DNA from: Beroe ovata
Taxonomy: Eukaryota > Ctenophora > Nuda > Beroida > Beroidae
Assembly (NCBI GenBank): GCA_946803715.1
Contig: CAMPET010000145.1
Coordinates: 121,044 to 155,685 of the forward strand
Direction of reading: 5' to 3'
Length of the DNA stretch: 34,642 bases
A model generated the notes under the pieces. That model saw only the letters and a program-made list of their open reading frames with translations. It ran no database searches and had not been told where the DNA came from. The translations under genes were made by a program, and so were the position numbers. This document shows, piece after piece, positions 9,061 to 25,376 of this stretch; the stretch's first letter is position 1; each line of letters starts with the position of its first letter.

Positions 9061-12000
9061 GTTTTACGGTTGTCGTTGGTTTAATCCCAAAAGATGAAGC
9101 TGGACCACAGGGCAGATGAGGCAATCTCTTTCCCAAACAGTTGAACTCATATTCGTGACTTCCTATTTCAGGCCACTGAGAGGAGAGGGGAAGTCGAACA
9201 CAATGAAATATTTTGGAGAATTATCAGATTTGAAGTTTTATTTGACTTCGGTTTATGTTTAAATTGATTTTGAACTATAATGCGCGCTGCCATGGACAGG
9301 GGAAATCAATGATTTTGCATTGTTTGCTACCCACAGGTTTGAAAAATAAGCAGCACAAGTGCCAGTATTCCAGTAAAGTCTTCATTACAGACCCTTAAAA
9401 TCAGAGTATGAAAGTGTGGGATCATCCACTTGACTTTTTACAAGATAAGAAATCCGAGGAAAATTTTTCCTCAGTTTAGCGACAGATAAAGGGTGTTTTT
9501 GGACTAATTTTTGACGTAGAATCCGAATCTGAAAGAATTATTGGGCTAGCTTGATGGGAAATCGGTCAAAATTCCAATTCCTTCACAGTTGTGATATTTA
9601 AAGTCGCGTGAAAGATAGCTCTTCAGGGAAGCAAGATAGAGCCAAAATTCGTTCAGAAATCGATTCAGCATCAAAAAATACGTAGGAATCGATGATTTTT
9701 GCATTTAAATTGAGCAAAAAATTTTTCCGGTTTTGGTGTGTCCCATTGATTTTCGTGTTTTTGCACTGTTTGCTTCCCACAGGTTTGAAATTGTGTTTTG
9801 GGCGTGGTTTTACGGCAAGTATGAACACTTCATAATCGCAACGAGGGTTGTTCCTTGTAGTGTGATAGTAGGAGAGATGATTTGGTGAAAAATAAGCAGC
9901 ACAAGTGCCAGTAAAGTCTTCGTTAAAGACCCTCAAAATCGGAGTATAAAAGTGTGGGATCATCCACTTCACTTTTTACTGATGCCCAGATAAGAAATCC
10001 GAGAAAATTTTTTTCTCACTTAAGTGGCTCGCAAAGAGTGTTTCTGGCCTATTTTTTGACGTAGAATCCGAATCTGGGAGAATTATCGAGTTATCTCGAT
10101 GGGAAATCGCTCAAAATTCCAATTCCTTCACAGTTGTGAGGATAAAAGTCACGTGATGGATAGCTCATCAGGGAAGCGAGATAGAGCCAAAATTCGTTCA
10201 GGAATCGATTCAGCGTCAAAAAATACGTAGGAAACGGTGTTTTTCACATTAAAATTGAGCAAAAAATTTTTCCGGTTTTGGTGCGTCCCATTGATTTTCG
10301 TGTTTTTGCACTGTTTGCTTCCCACAGGTTTGAAATCGTGTTTTGGGCGTGGTTTTACGGCAAGTATGAACTCTTCATGATCGCAACGAGGGTTGTTCCT
10401 TGTAGTGTGATAGTAGCAGAGATGATTTGGTGAAAAATAAGCAGCACAAGTACCAGTAAAGTCTTCATTAGAGACACTCAAAATCGGAGTAAAAAAGTGT
10501 GAGATCATCCACTTCACTTTTTACTGATACACATAAGAAATCCGAGAAAAATTTTTTCCCACTTTAGTGACTGGTAAAGAGTGTTTCTGGCCTATTTTTT
10601 GACGTAGAATCCGAATCTGGAAGAATTATTAAGCTAGCTCGATGGGAAATCGCTCAAAATTCCAATTCCGTCACAGTTGCGAGGATAAATGTCACGTGAT
10701 AGATCAGGGAAGCGAGATAGAAATCGTTCCTGACTTTGATCACAGTGCCGGTAATGCCGGTAAATGGCACACAAATTCCAGTTTTGTATATTACAGTGCA
10801 GAGCGCAATAATCTTCCTCTCTGGACAACAAATCACCATGGAAACAGGAATTACTTCTCCAAATTACATGGAAATTCACTGAACTATTGACTCGCCACTT
10901 GATAGGGAACGTAAGAGGATAGGGTTTGAATTTAACAACGACCGATCTCAGATCAGATACGGGAAGATGCAGATGAAAAGTAGTATCGGTTACTTACTTT
11001 CTCCTCAAAGTTAGTTTTTATCTTCCACACATCATTGGTCGCAAACCAGGCTTTCTCCCAACTTGTCCTGCCTTTGCCAAACCCTCCGTCTGCGATAATA
11101 AACTTTCAATAAGTTTGAGAAAGCTGCCAACTACCTATCTATACGTGCTTAGTGGATATTTTATCATTTATTGGATAGTTCATATTATTGAATTAAAGCC
11201 AACAAATCGCCGGTCTTGTAATCGAGATAAAATAGATATTGAATTTCAAACATATGGGTAATACTTACGTAAACCAAATAAATATTATGGTATCTCACAC
11301 GTTTGATTTTGATGGAGACTCACCTTTTTCACCTAGCTTCTGACCGAATGAGTAACTCGGTGCGGTGGGGGAGAGAATGGGGTAGTACTGGTCTGGAGCA
11401 GGTCGTGGTGAGGGCAGTCTCTCAGCAAATCTCGGAGTATTGACTGGAGGAGAATTGGAGTTGTAACATGTGATGAATTTACATGACATGTGATGAAAAG
11501 TCTATAACATGCATTGTAACCGGTTGTATTGTAATGCACAATGCATGGTACAGGTATCATAAATGTTTCTATAAAATTCTAACTGCATAAGAGTTGTTAA
11601 ATGTTTACTTGTCACTATTGTATGTTACATTTACATGATATTTTAAGCAACATCACACGGCCCAAGGCTATAGCATAATATGGTAAGCAAGATTTTCAGT
11701 GTTTAATTCATCAGCTGCTACAACAGTAAGATAATTTCAGGACTGTATGTACCATCATGCACTGCAGTGTAATATACAGTGTAAATGTGCTTGATTTTAA
11801 AACTACAATCAAGCTGAGATTGCAACTGACTCCATTAGGGAGGTCATTATAATGATTTCACTATCCATGAATTGGAACTGCACATTGGGGAACAAACCCT
11901 CTTTTTTCAAGGGAACTGTTGGAATTGTATAGGGAATATGCATTTCTCTTGAATATTCTGAAACATTCATCAGACATATGTATTTGTAATGATATTAACA

Positions 12001-12413
12001 TTTCACATGCTCATGGCAGGACCATGTTTGTTGGTGTGAAATAACCATGAGCTATAAGTGAGAGTTTGAACTAATTTAGAAAAATACTCACTGCTTTCAG
12101 AGATCTTCTTCCGGGGTGGAGGAGAAGGGGGAGAGTGGTATTTGTTTTGAAAATGCTGAGTATGTGAGGCAGCCCGTCTTGGCGGCAACTCACCTCCATA
12201 GCCCCTGCATTGATATATCTGTCATGTGCGAATATTCTATTATTCTGATATAACTTATAAGGATATTGGAGATGTTTTATCTAAAAACTCTTTTCTGAAC
12301 TAACCTGTTTTGAGAAGCATTTCTTGTTCTTGTTTTGAAATGTTTGTATGTTGAGCTATCTGTTGCATTAGGAGGTTTCACAACAACAGCAGCCTTTGGT
12401 ACAATTATCTCTG
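9061..12413 (-). CDS. PG-rich repeat (SHIPPO/STPG-like) protein, internal exons
   Basis: Five exons join in phase: 12413-12305, 12204-12092, 11443-11324, 11089-10998 and 9175-9061. The predicted segment starts with a basic low-complexity part (IIVPKAAVVVKPP, YKHFKTRTRN), then a PPSPPPRKK linker. PG-type repeats follow: RLPSPRPAPDQYYP, TAPSYSFGQKLGEK, and in the last exon FNCLGKRLPHLPCGPASSFG. Between them lies a non-repeat block (GRTSWEKAWFATNDVW). Proline-glycine-tyrosine turns followed by SFG are the SHIPPO signature of axonemal and sperm-tail proteins. The first exon and stop codon are not found. The last intron (9176-10997) contains the 545-bp tandem repeat. The exon at 9061 ends in phase 1, so at least one more exon lies downstream, possibly at 8714-8677 or as far as 5360. 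Confidence 0.68.
9290..10730. repeat. 545-bp tandem repeat, about 2.6 copies
   Basis: The landmark CCCACAGGTTTGAAA occurs at 9330, 9776 and 10321. Spacing between the two full units is exactly 545 bp. The first unit lacks about 100 bp after the landmark, giving a spacing of 446. The last copy breaks off near 10730. Long open frames of about 120 codons on the minus strand (9598-9972, 10149-10517) arise in each unit and look alike only because the DNA does. I recognise no protein family in them. The array sits in an intron of the PG-rich gene. Confidence 0.9.
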
Positions 12414-12880
12414 CTGCATTAAATAAAAGTTATGCTGTGTGAAGCAGTGATACTGTTGTAGAATAATACTGCGTTAAATTGTACATGTCTACAGTATCAA
12501 ACCTTGGCCTTGAGTCATTGTTCACATCATCATAGACATACCATAGAGTTTATCTATCAAATATAACATCATTTAAAGCTATAAACCAAGTTGAAAATCA
12601 AACACAATACTTCTACTGAAGATGATTAATGAAACAAGAGCATGAACTTCACAGAATAAGAATGTATTATATTGTGCTAGAAAATTGACAGTGTAAATAA
12701 GGAAAAAAGGGGCCAGAATATGAATGTTGAGCAGTTACAACTGTGAGAGCATATTATGTGATATGTAAAAGGAAAAATTGAAGCAAAAAAATTGAAAGCT
12801 AGAAATTTTTCGTTCCTGGCATTGCAATTAGCATAATTTAGCGTTTATCAGATTGCCTGGCAATGCTAGGCCCTCTGACG
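12414..12880. other. AT-rich region upstream of the known PG-rich exons
   Basis: The missing first exon of the minus-strand PG-rich gene should be here, but no frame with a good donor can be supported. Confidence 0.4.
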
Positions 12881-12971
12881 CGAGCCGCATTGTAGGATTT
12901 TACCCTACCCTCGGTGCGCGCGATTTTCAATCCGCCAGCAAGGGTAGGGTGAAATCCTACAACGAGCCGCA
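12881..12971. mobile_element. 73-bp MITE-like foldback element with 9-bp target duplication
   Basis: A 73-bp segment (12890-12962) starts TTGTAGGATTTTACCC and ends GGGTGAAATCCTACAA. The terminal inverted repeats are 22 bp with one mismatch, around a 29-bp centre. It is flanked on both sides by the direct repeat CGAGCCGCA (12881-12889 and 12963-12971), as expected for a 9-bp target-site duplication. No coding capacity. A 9-bp duplication would suit Mutator- or Merlin-type transposases, but the family is not established. Confidence 0.75.
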
Positions 12972-13260
12972 AAGCAGTGAGCGTCAGTTAACGATGGCTG
13001 AGCGCTTGTGGCGCGTGCGAAATCCCGGCCTATCAAAGACAGGCAATAATCAAATTAAATTTAGTGGGCGGGACCTTAATTGTTCTTTTTGCGCGCCTTC
13101 AGCTTCATCGGATCGCGATGATTTTAGCGCACGCCGCGCGCTTTGCAGACGATGGTCTGCGAATCACGCGCGCAAGAAACAGAGCTATTTCAAGAGGCTG
13201 AGTCATATATTGCAATGCGCGGTGTTTGATCATGCAAACATTGAAACAAATTGACGCGCA
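12972..13260. promoter_or_regulatory. GC-rich GCGC-dense patch, possible divergent promoter
   Basis: About 290 bp with many GCGC/CGCG words in otherwise AT-rich DNA, lying between the minus-strand PG-rich gene and the plus-strand helicase gene. It includes TTTTTGCGCGCC (E2F-like). The open frame across it (12853-13254) shows no family resemblance and runs through the foldback element, so I do not call it a gene. Confidence 0.35.
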
Positions 13261-13795
13261 CGATTACTGAGCGCATCAGTTTATTTTCGCTAAACATGAA
13301 CGCACTGTTGGGCTGTATAGAATACATTCAGCTGGCCGATAACTCTACCACCCTCGCAGTCAATTCTTACCACAAAATGACATTTCTTTGGTTTGTAATA
13401 ATTCATTGCTTCATACTGAATTGGACTCTTAGCATGGAAGTATAAAACGATTATATTATTTCATCATTTGGTAATGACAATGCTAGTGCTACTAACCCTT
13501 CTTTGCTCTTATTTCATCAGTACTGTAGTTTACATCTGGGTCCACCTTTGTACAAATCGCACTCTCCGTGGAAGGCTCAAAGTTTTGTATTTGGACATCA
13601 TCTATCATTATTAAGTCATAGATTCTTTGCTAGGAAATCAAAATTGAATGTCTGATGATTGTGAAATTTTATTGAAGAAAACATTCTGCACTGTTTGTCT
13701 TGAGATGTCTATATCATCAAGTAATAGCCATGTCACTGTTCCTGACACGAAATCTTTGGTCTAGGATTTCCTGCAGATCAAAGGCAGGTTGCAAG

Positions 13796-19468
<5,673 letters not shown>

Positions 19469-19471
19469 AGT

Positions 19472-19527
19472 GGTGTCATGGTAACCTGGAGTTGGTGTCA
19501 TGGTAACCAGGAGTTGGTGTCATGGTG
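19472..19527. repeat. 22-bp minisatellite directly after the helicase stop
   Basis: Three units of GGTGTCATGGTAACC plus (A/T)GGAGTT start at 19472, 19494 and 19516, four bases after the stop codon, so they lie in the 3' UTR. Each unit contains an X-box-like half site (ATGGTAAC) and the GGTGTCA core. Confidence 0.85.
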
Positions 19528-22500
19528 AGAAGTAGTGTTGTAAAACTCATGATAACCGTGACATATCTGTAGACAATTATCATGTTTATATTATTCGCAC
19601 AGCGGCGAGCGTCATTGTGGCGCTCAGAACCGTAGCTCACCCCCTACTACCCTATAGTGGTGTTCGAGCTGCGTGTTCCCGCTAAAACCCTTATAAACTT
19701 TACTATTGATTTTGCTAACCGCTTAGTTAGCTCTCGCATACGCGTGTGAGTTCATAATGGTTTGATTAACTTACATAAATTTTCAAGCGTGATCGGTTTT
19801 TTCGTGTAATCGTGTGTTTTTTGAGTGGTCGTGGCCGATTTTTTCAAAGGAGGCACTGTTGATACTGGAATGGCTGAACAATGCGAAACTATATGTTTGA
19901 GAACTTTTTCATACTAACAGTGGATATGAGTCTTAGTTAGCGATATGTTAACTTAATTTAAAAAATTTCCTTATGATTTGGAAGGACGACTCGTTAGCCA
20001 GCCCTTTTGAATATAAGCTGGTTCAATCCAGACGAAAATTCGGCCATCTGCCCGGACCCTTCTCCATAAGCTATTTGATTTATGTATTAGTATTGTTCAA
20101 ATGAACGGTCTAAGAACTAATAAGATCCAATTAGTGCCAATTAAAATGTAACAGGTTGATGACGTAATGATGTCAGTCGAATCTACAATTACAGATCTCT
20201 GTCAGATCTCTGTTATGTGCATGAATAAGAACACTTTTGTCTGTAACTGAATCGTAAGAATACGATTTATGTTTGTACAGGTTGTGACAGATATATGTTT
20301 AATGTATCCGGAAGGTAATTACATATCAGGATATTTCTAAAAATCATTTTTAAGAAGTGACACTAGAACTATGTTAAAGCTCAGATGTGAGACAATTTGA
20401 GTTGAATGACTTCTTGATTGATTTTGCAATCCTTTGATATGAAAGGTGTTTATTTCCGGCTGGCGTGAAATAGTTCGACTGTAGACGAACAGTTGACGGA
20501 TTTGTATGTTGACAACGTGTCACCAGAATGTTAACATGTTGCAGAATTGTTGCAGAGCAGTGAATCGAAGCTTCCGATAATATTCAATTGTTAGACATGT
20601 ACATATTAACTGAGGATATAATATAGATTTTCGTATTTGTTTTGTAACGATTTCACACTGGCGAGTAACTAACATTTCCTTATATGGTGAATAATCATAC
20701 CTTATTTGGAAAAACGCCTATCGTGGAATCATGTTGAATACAGAACAATTATGTTGATGGTAATTGGTCAGGGTAATTAGGTAATCAGTTATGAGAAGTA
20801 ATTGGGAATCGAGAATTCAACTGTTGTATAAAATGTAAGAGCTGTATATTTGTATTGCATCATCGAAAAGAATGTTCCTTTTTAAATTGTTTTTTATAAC
20901 ATATATTATTCTTAGTATCATATTTAAATTATTTGAAATCCATGGATTGATTTTTCTTATCTGTTAACCTTTCATTCATTTGATTCATTTATTTATTTCC
21001 GGTCAACTTTTTGACCCTAAATGATGATAGATCGAAAGTTAGGAGCGAAATTCCATTCCTTGTCGATTTTATTTCGTTATGATATTATTTGGTGGTTTAA
21101 GTGAATATTGAACAAAATAATTAACATTATTTTGTTATTTATTTACTAAACTTCGAATAACGAATCTACGAAGTTCAATGGATGTTATTTCGTGATTTAC
21201 AGATAGTTTGACCTATACAGCTCAGTAGTTATCCAACTTTCCTTAGCATTTTATACTGTCAATTTCTTTTTATATACTCAGTTGAATGGGGAAGACATGA
21301 AAACCAAATCTTGACAATCGATTCTTTTATTTTTGTGGAATCGACCACAAAATAAGGCGGGTTATTGTGCATGTGAAATCTGATGTCAGATGATTTGGTG
21401 TAAATAGAAACTAGGAGCTAAAGTTATTTTATAACCATCAGAACTTTGATATAATTGATATTTCGGCCTATTTTCTGGCTATGTGACGTATACACTGTGA
21501 TAAGAGCAGCTGATTATCCATTGTCACAGAGAGAACCTCCATTTTATCCCAGTCCCATCCTCCCTTGACATCAATACGAACTTCCAACTGGGGACACACC
21601 ATCAAATCTTATCGACAGCATCCTTGATCTCCCCTTAAAACCATTTTGAACATATTGACACCACATTAGACTCTGACACCCCCCTGTTTTCTCTCTTGTG
21701 GCGGTGGGGCGACATTCATATTGTATATGGTTGTGTAGTATCTGTAAATTGGTCAAATATATTTACGTCCATACTTGAATACATCAGTGTGGACAGAAGC
21801 TTCTGATGAGAAATTGATAACATTTCGAAGAAGCTACCATCGTGACTTGGTGGATAAATTGAATGTTTCTGTGTTGACATATGACAGAAAAATGGTCTTT
21901 TTGGTAGCACAATCGAATATAATATGCCTCTGTATAATTACTGATTAGGAAGTAATAATAATAAGACAATATTTAGTTATTGTGGTACATATATTCGGAG
22001 TTTATATGATTGAGTAACAGTTGAATTTGGCGGTGAAGCTCGGTGTAACTTATTATCCCCCATTCCCTAGATCCCCTAATTGTGAATCTAAGGAAGCATG
22101 AGAATGTGCTTCACCCCCTAACTATAACACCCTTGTTTCAATAAGTTGCTGCTTGCCCAAACAACAATGTTTGTGAGGATAATGATATTTGTACAACTGA
22201 TGATGAGAAGAAGTTTTTGATCAATGCCTGATCCTATCGTAAGATCTTATGGAAGTGGGAAGTGATCGAAATCCAATGGATTAAGGAGAAAATCCGCTGG
22301 ATAGCTGGAAGTTAGATGAAACTTCAATTTTTGCGTTTTGAGGCCAAAGGGCCGTTTTCTGTGTTGTAGAAGTTTTGGCATCGATTATGGATCAATGTTT
22401 TTGGTAACATGTTATGCATCAACTAGGGGATTCTTAAGTTTAAGTGGAGTATAATATTGCTGCAGCATTATGAAGATTGAAGGGCATATCCAGGGAGATG

Positions 22501-22740
22501 CAAGGAACCCCCTATTGAAATCTCAATTCTAGGCCAGGACCTAGGACAAGTAGGGAATCTCTCCTCCGAGAATCCTGGACACGCCCATGAGCAGCTATTC
22601 AGATTAATGGGTACACTGTCCTAGTTTGGCTATATGTCCCTTCTGATTGATATTTATTATGCACCCTGTTCCTGGAAATCGTTCTAATTAATGAAAAAGT
22701 TAAGAAACTCGTGTTATTCTAGTATTCTGTATATTCGCTG
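19528..22740. other. intergenic region, AT-rich, no gene supported
   Basis: About 3.2 kb with only short unrelated frames. It should contain the helicase 3' UTR and the downstream flank of the integrin gene. No RNA gene, transposase or long repeat is recognised. TTGACACC-type words recur near 21655. Confidence 0.55.
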
Positions 22741-22990
22741 CACTGGCGAGATATCCCTGGCCCGGCGTTGCGCGCAATTTGATAATGCGCGGCGTAACGG
22801 GATTAGGCCAGCTAGGGAGATATCTCCCCCATATCTAGTTATTTGCGCGGCGCTCGCGTAGCTAAATTTTCATATAAAAGGCGCGCGCGCAAATTGCGCG
22901 GCGCGACAACAGGAAGATGATCTTGTAATACCGCGCTGCGTAACCCAACCGCGCTGCGCGGCTCCATCTCACGACATTTCAGATTACAGA
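22741..22990. other. GC-rich foldback patch
   Basis: GCGAGATATCCCTGGCCC (22745-22762) pairs imperfectly with GGCCAGCTAGGGAGATATCT further on. The right arm contains the perfect 14-bp palindrome GGGAGATATCTCCC at 22815-22828. Beyond it lie GCGC-dense stretches (GGCGCGCGCGCAAATTGCGC). It could be a degenerate nonautonomous transposon. Confidence 0.45.
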
Positions 22991-23064
22991 GTGAAATAAG
23001 GGGTACGCAACGTGCACAAGCAACAAAATTATGCAAAACAGTGACAAGTGAATTTCATAAGTTT

Positions 23065-25375
23065 CAATTTCATCAACTTTAATTGGTTTGAATTTATTTT
23101 CAAAAACATATTTCGGGTTTGATTACATTTTATGATATTTAGACAATTGTTGAACAAGAAGAGGTATAATGAAATCTTGATTATAGAATCGAAGCCATTT
23201 TAATTTTGCACAAGTATGGGATACTGTCAAAACGTCCATAATAAGAATACTAGAGCAGCATTGAAACCACACACTAGTTCTTATTTTCCCTAGAATATAC
23301 CTCTAAAACCATCATCAAGTCTTAATAAAATGTGTCATTAATAAGATCAGTAACTTGAGTATCATAATTTAAATCTCGACTCGATTTAATAGAGTATAAA
23401 ACAAAACATCAAATAATATTATTATTTATTATTGAAAAAGTGAAACTTAAAACAGGTTAGCATCCATTCATATGAGACATCAATGATCAATATTGATATT
23501 GAAATTCTTTCACCAAACTAAAATTGTTGATGAACCTATGATATTTAAAGCCTGAAAGAAATACCATACCATCACTTTTTCAGAGGAATATAAATTGATT
23601 AAAATAAAAACTGTCCTAGAATGCTGTTTCCTTCCATATATAGTTCATCAACAGCCTTGTATTTACATTGTGGTCTGTATGAAAACTCTAAAGTATTTAC
23701 ATCCAGTTTTCACCCCCCTTGAAGTAGTACAATCAAAACTTGTCCGTTAAGTTTTTGACCCACGATATTGCTTATTCTGTCTTTCGGGGTCATGAATAGA
23801 AATCCAACAATTTCTTGCAATCTGTGGAATGTAAAAGATGTAAAGATGGGATTGTACAGATTTTTAAGAAATCATTAAGTTCAATGTGCTTGTGGTATTA
23901 CCTGCAATGGACCCTACATTTTCCTTGCTATGGGATTGTTTACATGCGTAATAGGACAGTTGTACAATGGTGACTGGGTCTGCAGGAAAATAGTTATGTT
24001 TAACATAGTTCAAAATGGCAGATCAATATTCATGATTCATTTCAATTTTGTGTTATTTGTTATGGCTTACCTCGGCAAATTTGGCATTTTCCATGTCCTC
24101 AATGAACTTTTTGTACTCTTGCTTGTCCTTATGGGTGACAGCACACTTCCAACAGCAAATGACAATTATTCCTGTAACAAAATGCATTCAATGTTGAGAA
24201 AGGAGCAACATCGCTCAGTATGGGTCTTGGCAAGGCAAGAACCAATTAAATAAGCAACATTACATCATGCACTTAGCAACATCCATAGCAACGTACCCAT
24301 GCAAATGATGGCTGCCATGACTCCCACGATGATATAAATGATGTTCACAGGGCCGCAGTCAGGATCCTTGTTTATATAGAGGAGTCGGCGAGTTTGTCTC
24401 GTCTCATTGGCTGCCGTGTAGTAGTACTCGTAGGTACACTCGTCTTTCTGTTCCGGTAGAATCGATGTAATTTTGGAATATCATATCTTATCTTGATCTA
24501 CTTTTTCTAGATAATGAGAAAGCTCTATAGTTTAAGATTGCTCCATAATAAATCCTGTTATCATTATTGTAATCACATCAATCCCATTTTCAGGCATGTC
24601 TCACCTCAAAGCGGCACCACTTCGTCTGGTTCCTGTCATTGATGTCCTCCTCCAAATCATAGTCCTCCGGGTAGCGCTCTGATGTGAAGAACACCTCCGC
24701 AGCTGGACATGGGGGAGTCAGATGAGCGCACGTGCACAACACAGTGACTATGTGTTGAGCACATGTGACATAGTAATAATCCGTATCCGTCCCAAGAACC
24801 ACGCCCCTCTCTCAGCACAACTTATCCCCGTAACCCCACAACCCCGATATAAATAGCCCCTATTCCCCCCACTCACCAACATCACAGGAATCGCAATCCT
24901 GTGCGTCTCTTCCCGCCACCTCGTCTGTTCCCACAGCACAGAGGACGCACTCCTCAAACTCCTCACACATCTTACAGAACTCACACGACTGACAGTACTT
25001 TCCTGCGGGACAGTTAGAAGTGTTGCAGCGGGGAAACGAGAAGGTAGAGATGAACGGAGGTGATGTTTTGTCATCACTGATAATCTCATTATCAATGAGA
25101 TCCTCATTTCTCTTCATCATTGATGATGAGAAATGAGAAATGGGAAATCAGAGAAACGGGTTGAAGAAAAAGACGAAGCTAGAGAATGAAGATGAATGAG
25201 TCAGGAGGGCGAGTCAGGGTGATAATTTTGCTCAAATAGAGCAAAATGAGCGGAAACATGATGTTTTGATCCATATCATACCTGAGTAAGTATTCCCTCT
25301 GGTGTCGGTGTTGCACTTACACTTGCCACACTCACAGACTCCATTTCCAGCACAATCGTGTCCATCAAACATACA
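23065..25375. repeat. first copy of a 2.3-kb duplicated segment (integrin 3' exons)
   Basis: The segment from CAATTTCATCAACTTTAA at 23065 to CATCAAACATACA at 25375 is repeated almost exactly at 25377-27709. The copies differ by scattered substitutions and small indels. A single N (25376) separates them. Confidence 0.95.
23914..25375 (-). pseudogene. second set of integrin beta 3' exons (duplicate, truncated at an N)
   Basis: Exons here: 25375-25282 (an EGF-type exon cut off at the N), 25002-24877, 24702-24605, 24447-24297 (membrane exon), 24171-24071 and 23979-23914 (tail and stop). They encode the same residues as the 26213-27744 set, as far as I can read. In this copy the donor after the 24702-24605 exon is a normal GTGAGA; the other copy has GTGCCT. 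It is probably the second allele placed in tandem by the assembler. If the duplication is real, it is a 5'-truncated remnant or an alternative 3' end. Confidence 0.7.
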
Positions 25376-25376
25376 N

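Noticed and set aside
9598-10517. Two similar minus-strand frames of about 120 codons
   Set aside because: They are the same 545-bp repeat unit twice, have no recognisable domain, and lie in an intron of a phase-consistent gene.
12853-13254. 133-codon plus-strand frame
   Set aside because: It runs through the MITE-like foldback and GC-rich patch, and no protein family is recognisable.
23107-23118. NPKY read on the minus strand as an integrin tail motif
   Set aside because: A stop codon lies just upstream in frame, there is no acceptor, and a better in-phase tail exon exists at 23979-23914.
23845-23870. NPIF read on the minus strand as an integrin tail motif
   Set aside because: There is no acceptor in frame, and the second copy reads NLIF, so it is not conserved.
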